DNA of 59,229 bases, from positions 1-59,229 of the IMG/VR virus record IMGVR_UViG_3300045303_000229. The stretch is one strand, 5' to 3'. A program made the position numbers and the translations under genes. The notes beneath the pieces are model-generated. The model made no database searches. It was not told the origin of the DNA and saw only the letters and a list, made by a program, of their open reading frames with translations. Origin of the DNA: a virus. This document shows, in pieces, positions 30,700 through 37,830 of this stretch (position 1 is its first letter; each line of letters begins with the position of its first letter).

Positions 30700-31169
30700 T
30701 TGCGCACCGCCCGCTTGAGCGCGCGCTCGTCGTGGTCTAGCTGGACCAGCAGGGCGTACGGCACGGTCCATTCCCCGCTGGATTCAGCATCGCGCACGGC
30801 CTCGACCGCGTCCAGCCAGTTCTCCACGAGCTCGGCCGGGACCATGGCGGTACCTGGAACGTCGACCACCACGGTGTCCTCGTCATCCTCTGACAGGATG
30901 GAGCGGGCGCCTCTGATCACCGCGAGCGCACGCATCGCTACGCCCTGGGCGATCGCCAGCCTGCGTTCCGCGTCGGCTGCCCGGTGCTCGGCGTCCTCAA
31001 GCGCGGTCAGCAGATCGTCCACGGAGCAACGTCCGACGCTCGCATCCGGTGCCGCGGGTGGAGCGTGTGACAGGCCCAGCATCTTGCCGTCGGCGTAGTA
31101 GAGCGCGGTCTCGGTGCGCGGTGAGTCGGGCACGTCATGGAACAGGTGCGGGATGAGAGATTGCGTCAT
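30696..31169 (-). CDS. hypothetical acidic protein
   Basis: 157 residues from the ATG at 31169 (ATGA). Segments include HLFHDVPDSPRTETALYYADGKMLGL, a Cys-containing loop, then a helical stretch (LLTALEDAEHRAADAERRLAIAQGVAMRAL) and VVVDVPGTAMVPAELVENWL. No family recognised; the coiled-coil centre suggests oligomers. Confidence 0.6.
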   Translation of the reverse strand: MTQSLIPHLFHDVPDSPRTETALYYADGKMLGLSHAPPAAPDASVGRCSVDDLLTALEDAEHRAADAERRLAIAQGVAMRALAVIRGARSILSEDDEDTVVVDVPGTAMVPAELVENWLDAVEAVRDAESSGEWTVPYALLVQLDHDERALKRAVRK

Positions 31170-31894
31170 GACTCCTCCATGAAGAACTGGATCTCGTCTC
31201 CGATTAGATGCGGATGCAGGTCCACAACGACCGGATCGTCTACCATGGCGAGTACTTTCGCTGCCTCCATCTCCCAGCAAGGCACCCCTTCCTCCCAGCC
31301 ATCGGAATCCGGACCGAGCGCTACGATCGCGCGGTCGATCGCCTTGCGCAGAGCGGCGTCCCAGGCGGCGTCCCAGGCGGCGTCCCTGGCGGCGTCCCAG
31401 GCGGCGTCCCAGGCGGCGTCCCAGGCGGCGTCCCTGGCGGCGTCCCTGGCGGCGTCCCTGGCGGCGTCCCTGGCGGCGTCCCAGGCGGCGTCCCTGGCGG
31501 CGTCCCAGGCGGCGTCCCTGGCGGCGTCCCAGGCGGCGTCCCTGGCGGCGGCCCTGGCGGCGTCCCAGGTCGCCAACTCTGCCGATCGCTCGCTCAAAGG
31601 CAGGGCATAGATCCTGCGCAAGTCCTCGATAAGGCGCGAGTGCTCGGCGCAGTCCTCGGGTCGTCCTGCGAGATGCGAGACCAATGCGGCCGAGTCGATC
31701 GCGAAGGTCCGAGCCGCGGACTCCGAGCGATACCACAGCGCCCGGCACAGCACCCACAGCCGGTCATCCAGCGAGACTGAGTCGTCAGCCGCGACCTCGC
31801 GCGGAGTCAGCCCGGACCGTCCTCTAAAATGCGATGCGATGCTCTGATCATCCCAGCACGCGTTCCATTCCTTGAGCAACTTTGGCGTTATCAC
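31166..31894 (-). CDS. Ala-rich DAAR/DAAW repeat protein (Imm-5-like)
   Basis: 242 residues from a GTG overlapping the previous stop. An N-terminal domain ([18 protein letters not shown]...[11 protein letters not shown]) precedes about 18 four-residue repeats of DAAR or DAAW, then a short C-terminal domain ([18 protein letters not shown]). This resembles proteins annotated as putative immunity (Imm-5-like) in bacteria and phages, which carry the same Ala-rich helical repeats. Function unproven. The repeat is encoded by a 12-bp minisatellite. Confidence 0.6.
   Translation of the reverse strand: MITPKLLKEWNACWDDQSIASHFRGRSGLTPREVAADDSVSLDDRLWVLCRALWYRSESAARTFAIDSAALVSHLAGRPEDCAEHSRLIEDLRRIYALPLSERSAELATWDAARAAARDAAWDAARDAAWDAARDAAWDAARDAARDAARDAARDAAWDAAWDAAWDAARDAAWDAAWDAALRKAIDRAIVALGPDSDGWEEGVPCWEMEAAKVLAMVDDPVVVDLHPHLIGDEIQFFMEES
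31354..31569. repeat. 12-bp minisatellite, about 18 units
   Basis: Units alternate GCGTCCCAGGCG and GCGTCCCTGGCG, differing by one base (Trp or Arg codon on the minus strand). Unit length keeps the frame, so copy number can change without breaking the gene. Confidence 0.9.
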
Positions 31895-32268
31895 TTGGAT
31901 TCCTTCCGGTTGAACTGATCTGCGATGTGCCGACGAACCGACTCGCAGAACTTGTCGTTTCGCGCCTCCCACCGAAGGCCGATGGAGCGCAGGTTGTTGC
32001 GAAGCTCGGCGCTGGCGTCGAGCGCGAACTCAGCCGCTCCTCCCGCGTGATGCCACTCGAGGATCTGCTCCGTGGTGAGCGAGTCGGCGGTGTGAGGGCA
32101 GGCGTAGCTTCCATCGGGATCTCCGATGTGCTCGACCCTAAGGCATCCGCACACCCTGCAGGTTCCCTCGGTATTCAGCGGAGTCCACACGCGACGCGCC
32201 CTGGCTCCACTCGCAGCCGAGAACGCTGCGGCGATGATCGCGGATCCGATGGCCAGGGTTCCGATCAT
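31891..32268 (-). CDS. membrane-anchored protein with Cys-His motif
   Basis: 125 residues. N-terminal hydrophobic helix (GTLAIGSAIIAAAFSAASG), then a zinc-like CRVCGCLRVEHIGDPDGSYACPH and a helical acidic-to-basic tail. Topology suggests an anchor with the metal-binding part in the cytoplasm. GTGA overlap with the repeat-protein gene downstream. Confidence 0.6.
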   Translation of the reverse strand: MIGTLAIGSAIIAAAFSAASGARARRVWTPLNTEGTCRVCGCLRVEHIGDPDGSYACPHTADSLTTEQILEWHHAGGAAEFALDASAELRNNLRSIGLRWEARNDKFCESVRRHIADQFNRKESK

Positions 32269-32435
32269 GACGCAACCGCCATCGTCGTGATGTCAGCGAT
32301 CGACGCCTCAGTCATCGATTCTCTGGAGATGAAGTTCGCGATCGCGACCACGGCCCCCCCCATCTCCTGCTCCGGATAGCCGGAGCCGTAGCCGGAGCCG
32401 TAGCCGTAGCCGTAGCCTCTAGCGAGGGCGCTCAC
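32265..32435 (-). CDS. Gly/Tyr repeat protein
   Basis: 56 residues from a GTG overlapping the previous stop. N-terminal GYGYGYGSGYGSGY is encoded by (GGCTAC/TCC)n repeats; the remainder is a short helical region (GGAVVAIANFISRESMTEAS). Low-complexity Gly/Tyr segments can self-associate. Coupled on both sides. Confidence 0.5.
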   Translation of the reverse strand: MSALARGYGYGYGSGYGSGYPEQEMGGAVVAIANFISRESMTEASIADITTMAVAS

Positions 32436-32704
32436 TTACCGGCCCTCAGCTTGCCCCAGACATCTTGGTTGCATTCGATCTGCCCACAGCACGCCAGGAC
32501 GTGCACGCGGACCACTCCGTAGTGATCGAGCACGGTATCGGCCGTGGGTCCGCTCAGGGCGATTTCTCCAAGGCCGCGCGACGTACCCCATCGGCGCACG
32601 TTCTGACAGTCTCGGATCACGATGTGATCGCCCTCGCGGGACACGCGCCTCACATAGATCCAGCCGCGCTCCGCGATGATGATCTGATAGTCGTCGTTGT
32701 TCAT
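32432..32704 (-). CDS. hypothetical protein
   Basis: 90 residues. A beta start (DDYQIIIAERGWIYVRRVSREGDHIVI), a Ser/Gly-rich loop, and a Cys set near the end (ACCGQIECNQD). Fits between ATGA and GTGA overlaps. Unknown family. Confidence 0.6.
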   Translation of the reverse strand: MNNDDYQIIIAERGWIYVRRVSREGDHIVIRDCQNVRRWGTSRGLGEIALSGPTADTVLDHYGVVRVHVLACCGQIECNQDVWGKLRAGK

Positions 32705-32787
32705 TTGGCCCTCGAGCGCTCGATGCGCATGCCGACGTAGGTGAAGTTCAGGGCGACCAGAATCAGGGTGATCACGTGGTAGGTCAT
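32701..32787 (-). CDS. 28-residue membrane peptide
   Basis: One hydrophobic helix (VITLILVALNFTYVGM) with a basic tail RIERSRAK. ATGA overlaps at both ends of the gene support it. Confidence 0.5.
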   Translation of the reverse strand: MTYHVITLILVALNFTYVGMRIERSRAK

Positions 32788-33014
32788 GGCTTCCTCGTCA
32801 GTGCCCGCAGCCGAGACAGTTCGATCTCGTCGATGCGCGGGGTCAGGGTTCTCGGGATGTTGATCTCTTCGATCTCCTGCGCGAACTCCGTCAGGTCGAT
32901 CAGGACGTCGTCAGGGTTGAGCGATGGGTCGACCTCGACCGAAAACCGCATTGGAGCCATGTCCGGTGTGCCCTCGTTGGCCCAGCCCTTGATTTCGGTT
33001 TTCACCACTTCCAT
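32784..33014 (-). CDS. hypothetical acidic protein
   Basis: 76 residues from the ATG at 33014, overlapping the preceding gene's end by 13 bp. VVKTEIKGWANEGTPDMAPMRFSVEVDPSL is a beta-rich start, then an acidic helical segment (LIDLTEFAQEIEEINIP). Unrecognised. Confidence 0.55.
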   Translation of the reverse strand: MEVVKTEIKGWANEGTPDMAPMRFSVEVDPSLNPDDVLIDLTEFAQEIEEINIPRTLTPRIDEIELSRLRALTRKP

Positions 33015-33634
33015 CCCTTCGGCTTCGGGCAATACTGCAGCCACACGTCCGCAGCCCGATACACCCGGAGGAACGAGGTCATCACGTGCACCACCTCGAT
33101 CGCTTCCTCGGCTGGCTGCAAGACGTGGTTTCGCGTGGGCCCCTTCGTGGCAAGGTCGCCAACTGATGTCAGGTCGGAGTTTCTCCGCTCAATGCGCCGA
33201 GCTCCGATCTTGTGCCACCAATCCCCACGATACGGAACTAGCCACGCGCAGTACGGAACCCCACGGCCATACCAACCACCGCGCATTCTGACGAGATACA
33301 GGCCGGGTTCCATATCGATCTCCTGGGGGCAATGTAGATCAGCATCAGCATCAGCATCAGCATCAGCATCAGCATCAGCATCAGCATCAGCAGCAGCAGC
33401 ATCAGCAGCAGCAGCATCAGCAGCAGCATCAGCATCAGCATCAGCATCAGCAGCAGCAGCATCAGCATCAGCAGCATCAGCATCAGCATCAGCATCAGCA
33501 GCATCAGCAGCATCAGCAATCCACACAAACGTGATCGGGATCCCGCGCTCCTCGTGCCAGTCCTTGATCACGGATCGAAACTCCGGGTCGGACAGATGGT
33601 CGGACATCCCGACGGTGGGATCGACCTCGGTCAT
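33002..33634 (-). CDS. protein with Asp-Ala low-complexity insert
   Basis: 210 residues from the ATG at 33634 (ATGA). An N-terminal domain of ~40 residues (DHLSDPEFRSVIKDWHEERGIPITFVW) and a C-terminal domain (GLYLVRMRGGWYGRGVPYCAWLVPYRGDWWHKIGA) are separated by about 60 residues of only Asp and Ala. The insert is a trinucleotide-hexanucleotide microsatellite. The C-terminal domain is aromatic-rich with a probable beta fold. Function unknown. Confidence 0.6.
   Translation of the reverse strand: MTEVDPTVGMSDHLSDPEFRSVIKDWHEERGIPITFVWIADAADAADADADADAADADAAAADADADADAAADAAAADAAAADADADADADADADADADLHCPQEIDMEPGLYLVRMRGGWYGRGVPYCAWLVPYRGDWWHKIGARRIERRNSDLTSVGDLATKGPTRNHVLQPAEEAIEVVHVMTSFLRVYRAADVWLQYCPKPKGWKW
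33338..33518. repeat. (CATCAG)n/(CAG)n microsatellite in coding sequence
   Basis: About 180 bp of irregular CATCAG and CAGCAG units, in frame, encoding Asp and Ala on the minus strand. One of several in-frame short-repeat tracts in this genome. Confidence 0.9.
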
Positions 33635-33750
33635 CGTCGACTCCTGCACCCGCGCATGAACGCGTCGGCGATGTCACGTGCCGCGAACTGGGGCCAGAAC
33701 CACGCGCAGTAGGGGACGACGAGCGCGAGGAAGGCGAGGCGGCGGATCAC
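33631..33750 (-). CDS. 39-residue membrane or signal-bearing peptide
   Basis: MIRRLAFLALVVPYCAWFWPQFAA-like hydrophobic start (GTG initiation) and a basic Cys-containing tail. GTGA and ATGA overlaps on either side. Confidence 0.5.
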   Translation of the reverse strand: MIRRLAFLALVVPYCAWFWPQFAARDIADAFMRGCRSRR

Positions 33751-33917
33751 TTGGCGCCTGCCTTCGCGCGGGACTCGTAGCCCTCAACGAGGATCATGAT
33801 CGCCCTGCACGCTGACTGCGAGATTTCGCCGCGCATGTCACGCGACGCGCGCGACAGGAACCACTTGATGTCGTCGACCTGTTGCTCGGTGAGCAACGGA
33901 CTGGTCTCTTCCTTCAT
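33747..33917 (-). CDS. 56-residue helical protein
   Basis: MKEETSPLLTEQQVDDIKWFL..., then RGEISQSACRAIMILVEGYESRAKAG. Two helices. Ends overlap the neighbouring genes by four bases. Confidence 0.5.
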   Translation of the reverse strand: MKEETSPLLTEQQVDDIKWFLSRASRDMRGEISQSACRAIMILVEGYESRAKAGAK

Positions 33918-34129
33918 GGGATCTCCTTCAGTTCCGTCCCGGTAAGCCGGAACATCTCGAGTTGGTCTGCACAGCCCTGGAGCGCGCTACTGCGCTCCTC
34001 CTCGGTTAGGGGCTCGAACCACGCGCCACGATCGAACCCGAGCGCGGCGTACGTGAGGTAGAGCAGCGCCATGTCGTCGGTGGCGACAGCATGGGCCTGC
34101 AGGCGCAGGATGTCGGCCTCGGAGATCAC
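33914..34129 (-). CDS. hypothetical helical protein, GTG start
   Basis: 71 residues: ISEADILRLQAHAVATDDMALLYL, then LTEEERSSALQGCADQLEMFRLTG. Four helices by eye. GTGA with the upstream gene. Unrecognised. Confidence 0.55.
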   Translation of the reverse strand: MISEADILRLQAHAVATDDMALLYLTYAALGFDRGAWFEPLTEEERSSALQGCADQLEMFRLTGTELKEIP

Positions 34130-34308
34130 GTCGCCACCATCGCGTTGATCAGGTCGGCGCATTTCGCGAGCGAGTTACACCACGGCTGGTTCCAGCTCTG
34201 ATTCACGAAGTCGAGCCACACGTGGAAGATGCACCCTACCTGCTCGACTCGGATTCCGCGATGCTTGTAGATCCTGGAGGTGTACTCGCCGGTCTTGAGC
34301 TTGGTCAT
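34126..34308 (-). CDS. hypothetical protein
   Basis: 60 residues with TSRIYKHRGIRVEQVGCIFHVWLDFV and a helical end containing two Cys. First gene after a leaderless-type promoter; no ribosome site. No family recognised. Confidence 0.65.
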   Translation of the reverse strand: MTKLKTGEYTSRIYKHRGIRVEQVGCIFHVWLDFVNQSWNQPWCNSLAKCADLINAMVAT

Positions 34309-34314
34309 GCCATT

Positions 34315-34343
34315 ACCCTAATCGCGAAAGTCGGCGTTGTCAA
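34315..34343 (-). promoter_or_regulatory. leaderless-type promoter TTGACA-17-TAGGGT
   Basis: TTGACA (34343-34338), 17 bp, TAGGGT (34320-34315), then AATGGC and the ATG at 34308. The spacer nearly matches that of the 28494-28522 promoter, and the -10 overlaps the upstream stop codon. Confidence 0.7.
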
Positions 34344-34671
34344 CATGAGAATCACCTCCCTCTCGCAGGTCGGCGTCGGTAGCCAGCCAACCCCGCACGA
34401 ACGCGTCCCGGATCTCCGGGATCGCGTAGGCGCTCGGGCAGCGCAACTCCCAGGCCTCGCACAGTTGTCCCGAGTAGCGCGCAAACTGGCCGGCCATGAG
34501 CGCGTAGGCTGCGATGGCGCGATTGTTTGCCTCGGCAAGTTCGGCTCGCCAACTCGCCGTATAGTGCTCACTGAAAAGTGATCCGAACCGGTGGTAGTGC
34601 AGCGCCTGCACGAGGTTGCGGGTTGCGTCGCGGATGTGGCGGTCGATCACCCACTGGGGTTGCGTGGTCAT
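34318..34671 (-). CDS. hypothetical helical protein
   Basis: 117 residues. Helices with aromatic residues (QWVIDRHIRDATRNLVQALHYHRFG, SWRAELAEANNRAIAAYALMAGQFARYSG), a Cys pair and a region AIPEIRDAFVRGWLA. Ends VDNADFRD because it overlaps the promoter for the next gene. Function unknown. Confidence 0.6.
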   Translation of the reverse strand: MTTQPQWVIDRHIRDATRNLVQALHYHRFGSLFSEHYTASWRAELAEANNRAIAAYALMAGQFARYSGQLCEAWELRCPSAYAIPEIRDAFVRGWLATDADLREGGDSHVDNADFRD

Positions 34672-35195
34672 GACTTCCTCATCGCCTCAGCGCACTCTAT
34701 ACCGACCGACGACACGCCGCCCTGGATGATCATCGACGGAACCCATCCGGAATTCACGAACGCCGTAGCCTGTGCACGCGTGTAGCCACCGCGGCCGCGC
34801 TTACGGTCCCAGTCATCGCCACCTTGAACTAGGTAGTCGATCAACTCCTCCTTGGTCGCGAACGGAGGCGACACTGGCGTTCCCTCGCTGACCGTTTCCC
34901 AGACCTGTACCCATGTCGCGTCCTCGTCACGCCACGTCTGGTATTGCTTCGGATCGATGGGCATACCTTCATCGCGAAGCCACTCGGCCAACGGGTTCAT
35001 CCCAGGCTCGGCGTAGCACTCGCGCTCGATGTCGGTCAGATCCCCAGAACGGATCCGATCGAACTCGGCCAGCCACTCGCGAAACTTGTCCGCGAAGTTT
35101 CCTCGGTACATCGCCTGGAGGTGGCCGCGATCGTCCAGCGGATGTTTCCAGTTCCGCGGCACCATTCTAATTTCTCTTCCCATGCCTCCCATCAT
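34668..35195 (-). CDS. hypothetical protein, head of leftward unit
   Basis: 175 residues; starts at 35195 or 35183, the latter with GGGAGG before it. Segments: RNWKHPLDDRGHLQAMYRGNFADKFREWLAEFD, a central acidic stretch, then YQTWRDEDATWVQVWETVSEGTPVSPPFATKEELIDYLV, the composition of a conserved phage protein of unknown function. First minus-strand gene left of the divergent 35.2-35.4 kb spacer. Confidence 0.65.
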   Translation of the reverse strand: MMGGMGREIRMVPRNWKHPLDDRGHLQAMYRGNFADKFREWLAEFDRIRSGDLTDIERECYAEPGMNPLAEWLRDEGMPIDPKQYQTWRDEDATWVQVWETVSEGTPVSPPFATKEELIDYLVQGGDDWDRKRGRGGYTRAQATAFVNSGWVPSMIIQGGVSSVGIECAEAMRKS

Positions 35196-35402
35196 TGCTC
35201 ACCTCGTGCCATCTCGCCGACCTCGCAACCTGTTGACCGCGCTCGGGTCACCTCGCCGGATCCCGTCCGGAGTGTGGTGCTGTTGCGTCACCTGTCGCCG
35301 GACGGTCACAGTTTTCTGATGGTCGGTACGGTGGCGGCAGAGTACCGGCGCATGGTTGCGAGACCTGTTGACGATGGCACGGTCGTGGCATGATGGGATG
35401 GC
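35196..35402. promoter_or_regulatory. divergent spacer with inverted and recurring motifs
   Basis: 207 bp between divergent genes. It has GTCCGGAGTGTGGTGCTGT (35269-35287), matching 27206-27224 base for base, and the inverted pair CTCGCAACC (about 35219) and GGTTGCGAG (about 35354), each followed or flanked by CTGTTGAC. Probably a control region for both units. Confidence 0.5.
35368..35396 (+). promoter_or_regulatory. leaderless-type promoter TTGACG-17-TGATGG
   Basis: TTGACG (35368-35373), 17 bp, TGATGG (35391-35396), then GATGGC and the ATG at 35403. It has the same geometry as the minus-strand promoters at 26.3, 28.5 and 34.3 kb, though the -10 is weaker. Confidence 0.5.
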
Positions 35403-35651
35403 ATGGAAGAGACCATAATCGCGAACATCATCCTGAACAGCCTCCGCAAGGAGTGGCTGCTCAAACACGACAACGAGAGCATCCAGAACGCCGACTGGAA
35501 CAGGATCGCCATGACGATCGCCACCGACTCAGCCAAGGCGATCGTAGACGGCCTCTCCATCTCTATAGATCCGGATGCCGGACATGACCCGAACTGTCCT
35601 CTAGAGCACTGCGGTCCGTGCATGCATCGTCCGCTGGACGGTGCAACGTGA
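35403..35651 (+). CDS. hypothetical protein with Cys-His tail
   Basis: 82 residues: a helical start (EETIIANIILNSLRKEWLLKHD), a middle with MTIATDSAKAIVDGL, and CPLEHCGPCMH near the end, a probable zinc site. First gene of the short plus-strand unit; overlaps the next gene as GTGA. Confidence 0.6.
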   Translation: MEETIIANIILNSLRKEWLLKHDNESIQNADWNRIAMTIATDSAKAIVDGLSISIDPDAGHDPNCPLEHCGPCMHRPLDGAT

Positions 35652-35779
35652 GGCGCGGAACCGCCCTGGTCATCCGCTGCAACCCCAGCACCGCGCCGAC
35701 GCGCCGGTTCGTGTGGGACCTCGCTGTGGAGCTCGAGTTGTGGCGCAGGTTTGCGGCAGGACAGGACGTGCGCCGATGA
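35648..35779 (+). CDS. 43-residue basic protein
   Basis: GTG start. RRGTALVIRCNPSTAPTRRFVWD followed by an acidic-to-basic helix LAVELELWRRFAAG. Tight overlaps on both sides. Confidence 0.5.
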   Translation: MRRGTALVIRCNPSTAPTRRFVWDLAVELELWRRFAAGQDVRR

Positions 35780-36015
35780 TCAACATCGCAGAACTTCAGG
35801 CCTCGATCATCCTCGGCACGGATCCAGATCAGATCAAGGAGAACAGAGGGAAGCTCAAAGCGGCGCTCGCAGCGCTGAACGCTCAGCGCTCTATGGTGGA
35901 CGCGCTCAATGCGGCCAACCAGCAGATGTGCGATCACGCGAGCAAGTACTCCTCGAACTGGTGCGGTCGCGATCCGGGCGGAGGAGGCTGCAACACATGC
36001 GGGAAATCATGGTGA
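35776..36015 (+). CDS. hypothetical protein with C-terminal zinc knuckle
   Basis: 79 residues. Helical start (MINIAELQASIILGTDPDQI), then an Ala/Asn-rich helix, and CDHASKYSSNWCGRD...CNTCGKSW at the end, a Cys-His-Cys-Cys set. ATGA overlap with the previous gene. Confidence 0.6.
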   Translation: MINIAELQASIILGTDPDQIKENRGKLKAALAALNAQRSMVDALNAANQQMCDHASKYSSNWCGRDPGGGGCNTCGKSW

Positions 36016-36227
36016 CACCTCGCACCGACAACCGGATCGAGTACGCGCGCGCGGTCTCGGCGCGAACCCGTCTCGAGGTAGCGCTAGAGCTCATGCGCTC
36101 GGCACGTGGTGAGATCGCTGTGACTCTCCAATCCGGTCATCCGGCTGTGGAGACAGTGCGCCAACTCGAGGTGATCCTCGGGAGAGCGCTGGCCAAGCTG
36201 CAGATCGCGATCAAGAGGATCCCGTGA
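36009..36227 (+). CDS. hypothetical helical protein
   Basis: 72 residues from the ATG at 36009, or 71 from the GTG at 36012 that forms GTGA. RIEYARAVSARTRLEVALELMRSARGEI is a long helix; an Ala/Leu helix follows. Unrecognised. Confidence 0.55.
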   Translation: MVTPRTDNRIEYARAVSARTRLEVALELMRSARGEIAVTLQSGHPAVETVRQLEVILGRALAKLQIAIKRIP

Positions 36228-36747
36228 TCGCCGCGCTGTTCGTTGCTGCAGGCGGGTGCTACTTCGGACTGGACGACGTCGATCCGTGGGATGAGCAGCG
36301 CGATGCACGCAAGTATGCTGGTCCGCACCCGGTGGTCGCGCACCCGCCGTGCCAGCGATGGGGCAGGTACTGGTTCGGTGGCCCATCGGCCAAGGTTCGC
36401 AAAAACAAGGGGGACGACGGTGGGTGTTTTTCCTCAGCTCTAAGGTCGGTCCGAAGTTTTGGCGGCGTACTCGAACATCCTGAGGCATCGAGCGCTTGGC
36501 GAGCGTTCGGTTTGCTAGCGCCGATGCGCGGCGGTGGATCTCGGTTCGGTGCGAGCTTCCACGGCTGACTTGGCGCGCGTCCGGAGATTTTGTGCGACTC
36601 GACGATGGATACCACAGCAAGGAGGAGCGGGCTCGTGCGACAAAGACCGGCGCATGCCAACGCCTGTCACATCGTCAGCGCTTGGCTACCACTCCAGCAT
36701 TTCGCGACGTCCTTATCGCGATGGCTCGATCGGCGCAACCCTCGTGA
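36224..36747 (+). pseudogene. frameshifted conserved phage protein (IAALFVAAGGCYFGL family)
   Basis: The first frame (36224-36568) encodes IAALFVAAGGCYFGLDDVDPWD, HPVVAHPPCQRWGRYW, DDGGCFSSAL and EHPEASSAWRAFGL, signatures of a phage family widespread in proteobacterial phages (biochemical role unknown to me). After the Met-Arg-Gly-Gly-Gly at ~36533 the frame stops, and the family's closing part (QRLSHRQRLATTPAFRDVLIAMARSA) continues in the -1 frame to 36747. That frame is coupled by GTGA to the next gene. The usual middle segment is also missing. So either a sequencing indel, a genuine decayed gene or -1 frameshifting. Confidence 0.6.
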
Positions 36748-36860
36748 TCACCCGCCTCATCGCCGCTCTGCTCCTGTCCTCGGCGTGGGACCTGCCTGCT
36801 CCGCTCTGCTGGCGTCACAGCCTGGCGCTCCGCGACCTCGGCCTGGCGATGCGCTCCTAG
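36744..36860 (+). CDS. 38-residue hydrophobic peptide
   Basis: GTG start overlapping the previous stop (GTGA). ITRLIAALLLSSAWDLPAPLC is signal-like, followed by a short basic helix. Its stop shares CTAG with the stop of the convergent nuclease gene. Confidence 0.45.
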   Translation: MITRLIAALLLSSAWDLPAPLCWRHSLALRDLGLAMRS

Positions 36861-37183
36861 ACCAGCTTCACGCTGATCGCCGCTAGGGCTTCGCTGACGG
36901 TCCTGACGACCACCGGCGGCTTTCCCCGCCACTCGCGCCACCACTTGACCTGTGCCGGTGTCATGTCGTCGTGCTCTCCACCAGCCCCTCGGTGCTTTCC
37001 CTGCTGGACTGCGCCGCGCGCGGTGAGCGGCAGCTTCACCTCGACCAAGTGAAGCTCGCCTCGCCAACTGACCAGCAAATCTGGGCACCCTGACTCGTTC
37101 AGACGCTGCACGGCCGCGCCGGCCTGGACGAGAGCGTCCACGATGGCCTTCTCGTTCGTATCTCTGCGTCGAGCGTAGGTCAT
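36857..37183 (-). CDS. VRR-NUC domain nuclease
   Basis: 108 residues. A Glu in the first helix (NEKAIVDALVQAG) and ESGCPDLLVSWRGELHLVEVKLP give the PD-(D/E)xK core with Asp35, Glu48 and Lys50. MTPAQVKWWREW follows, as in stand-alone VRR-NUC proteins of phages, thought to be Holliday-junction-type or structure-specific nucleases. Last gene of the replication-side leftward unit, coupled by ATGA to a Mom-like gene. Confidence 0.8.
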   Translation of the reverse strand: MTYARRRDTNEKAIVDALVQAGAAVQRLNESGCPDLLVSWRGELHLVEVKLPLTARGAVQQGKHRGAGGEHDDMTPAQVKWWREWRGKPPVVVRTVSEALAAISVKLV

Positions 37184-37830
37184 ACGGAAACTCGCACGTA
37201 AGTATACGCCTGCTTACCGCTCGCCCAGAACTTCCCAGGAATCTTCACGCGATTCCAACCGTGCGACTCCATCCAGCGAAGTGCATCTCCGGGTGGGCAA
37301 ACGCGCGCCTCCCAGCGTTGTATCCACGTGAATCCATTACGAACTAGATCGCGCTTTCCATGCGTGCCGTTGCTATACGAAGAGCAGCGCGCGCCATCCG
37401 AATTCTCGTTCACTGGCCGCTTGCTTCGGGTCGTCTTGGTCCACCCGGAGCATTCATAAACGAATCCGTTGTGCCCCTCTCCTTCGTCGGAATAGGTAAC
37501 CAACACCGGCCACCTGGTCCTATCTATCGCATGATTCATCTGTCGACGTAGAGGCTTACTGATGTGCTTCAGCCTCCGTCCTGACTTATCAACTGCGACC
37601 ATCCTAGAAAGAGAAAGCACACCCTGTGGGGCCTCTTGGCATACTGCTCTAGCCGCCCCCGGCGGCGGCGGCTGCCACGCGTAGGCCGCGATTGGCGCGC
37701 CATCCTCGAACACCGCGAAGCAATAGGTCATGCTCGCAGATAACGACTTGTACCCATGGTACTGCTCGAATAGTTCTACGACCTCATCGCGTCTTGCGAC
37801 GCGAAGATCGTATCCGGGCGGAAGCCTCAT
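37180..37830 (-). CDS. Mom-like GNAT-fold protein
   Basis: 216 residues. The core YCFAVFEDGAPIAAYAWQPPPPGA, VLSLSRMVAVDKSGR, KPLRRQMNHAIDRTRWPVLVTYSDEGEGHNG and FVYECSGWTKT follows the Mom/GNAT-like arrangement of strand, Pro-rich loop, R/L-SRM strand and V-x-Y-S-D-x-x-x-G-H strand. Mu Mom converts adenine in DNA to a carbamoylmethyl form that resists restriction. Whether this protein modifies DNA is unproven; the middle loop is long and Cys/Ser-rich. Adjacent to VRR-NUC. Confidence 0.55.
   Translation of the reverse strand: MRLPPGYDLRVARRDEVVELFEQYHGYKSLSASMTYCFAVFEDGAPIAAYAWQPPPPGAARAVCQEAPQGVLSLSRMVAVDKSGRRLKHISKPLRRQMNHAIDRTRWPVLVTYSDEGEGHNGFVYECSGWTKTTRSKRPVNENSDGARCSSYSNGTHGKRDLVRNGFTWIQRWEARVCPPGDALRWMESHGWNRVKIPGKFWASGKQAYTYVRVSV

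Noticed and set aside
31208-31780. Plus-strand frame made of Val-Pro-Gly-Gly repeats
   Set aside because: It is the antisense reading of the 12-bp minisatellite; the minus-strand frame fits the gene chain and has coherent flanking domains.
31354-33518. Possible CRISPR array
   Set aside because: The repeats are contiguous 12-bp or 6-bp units without unique spacers and are in-frame coding sequence.
33135-33659. Plus-strand Ser/Ala-rich frame across the CATCAG tract
   Set aside because: Antisense reading of a microsatellite with no ribosome site or homology.
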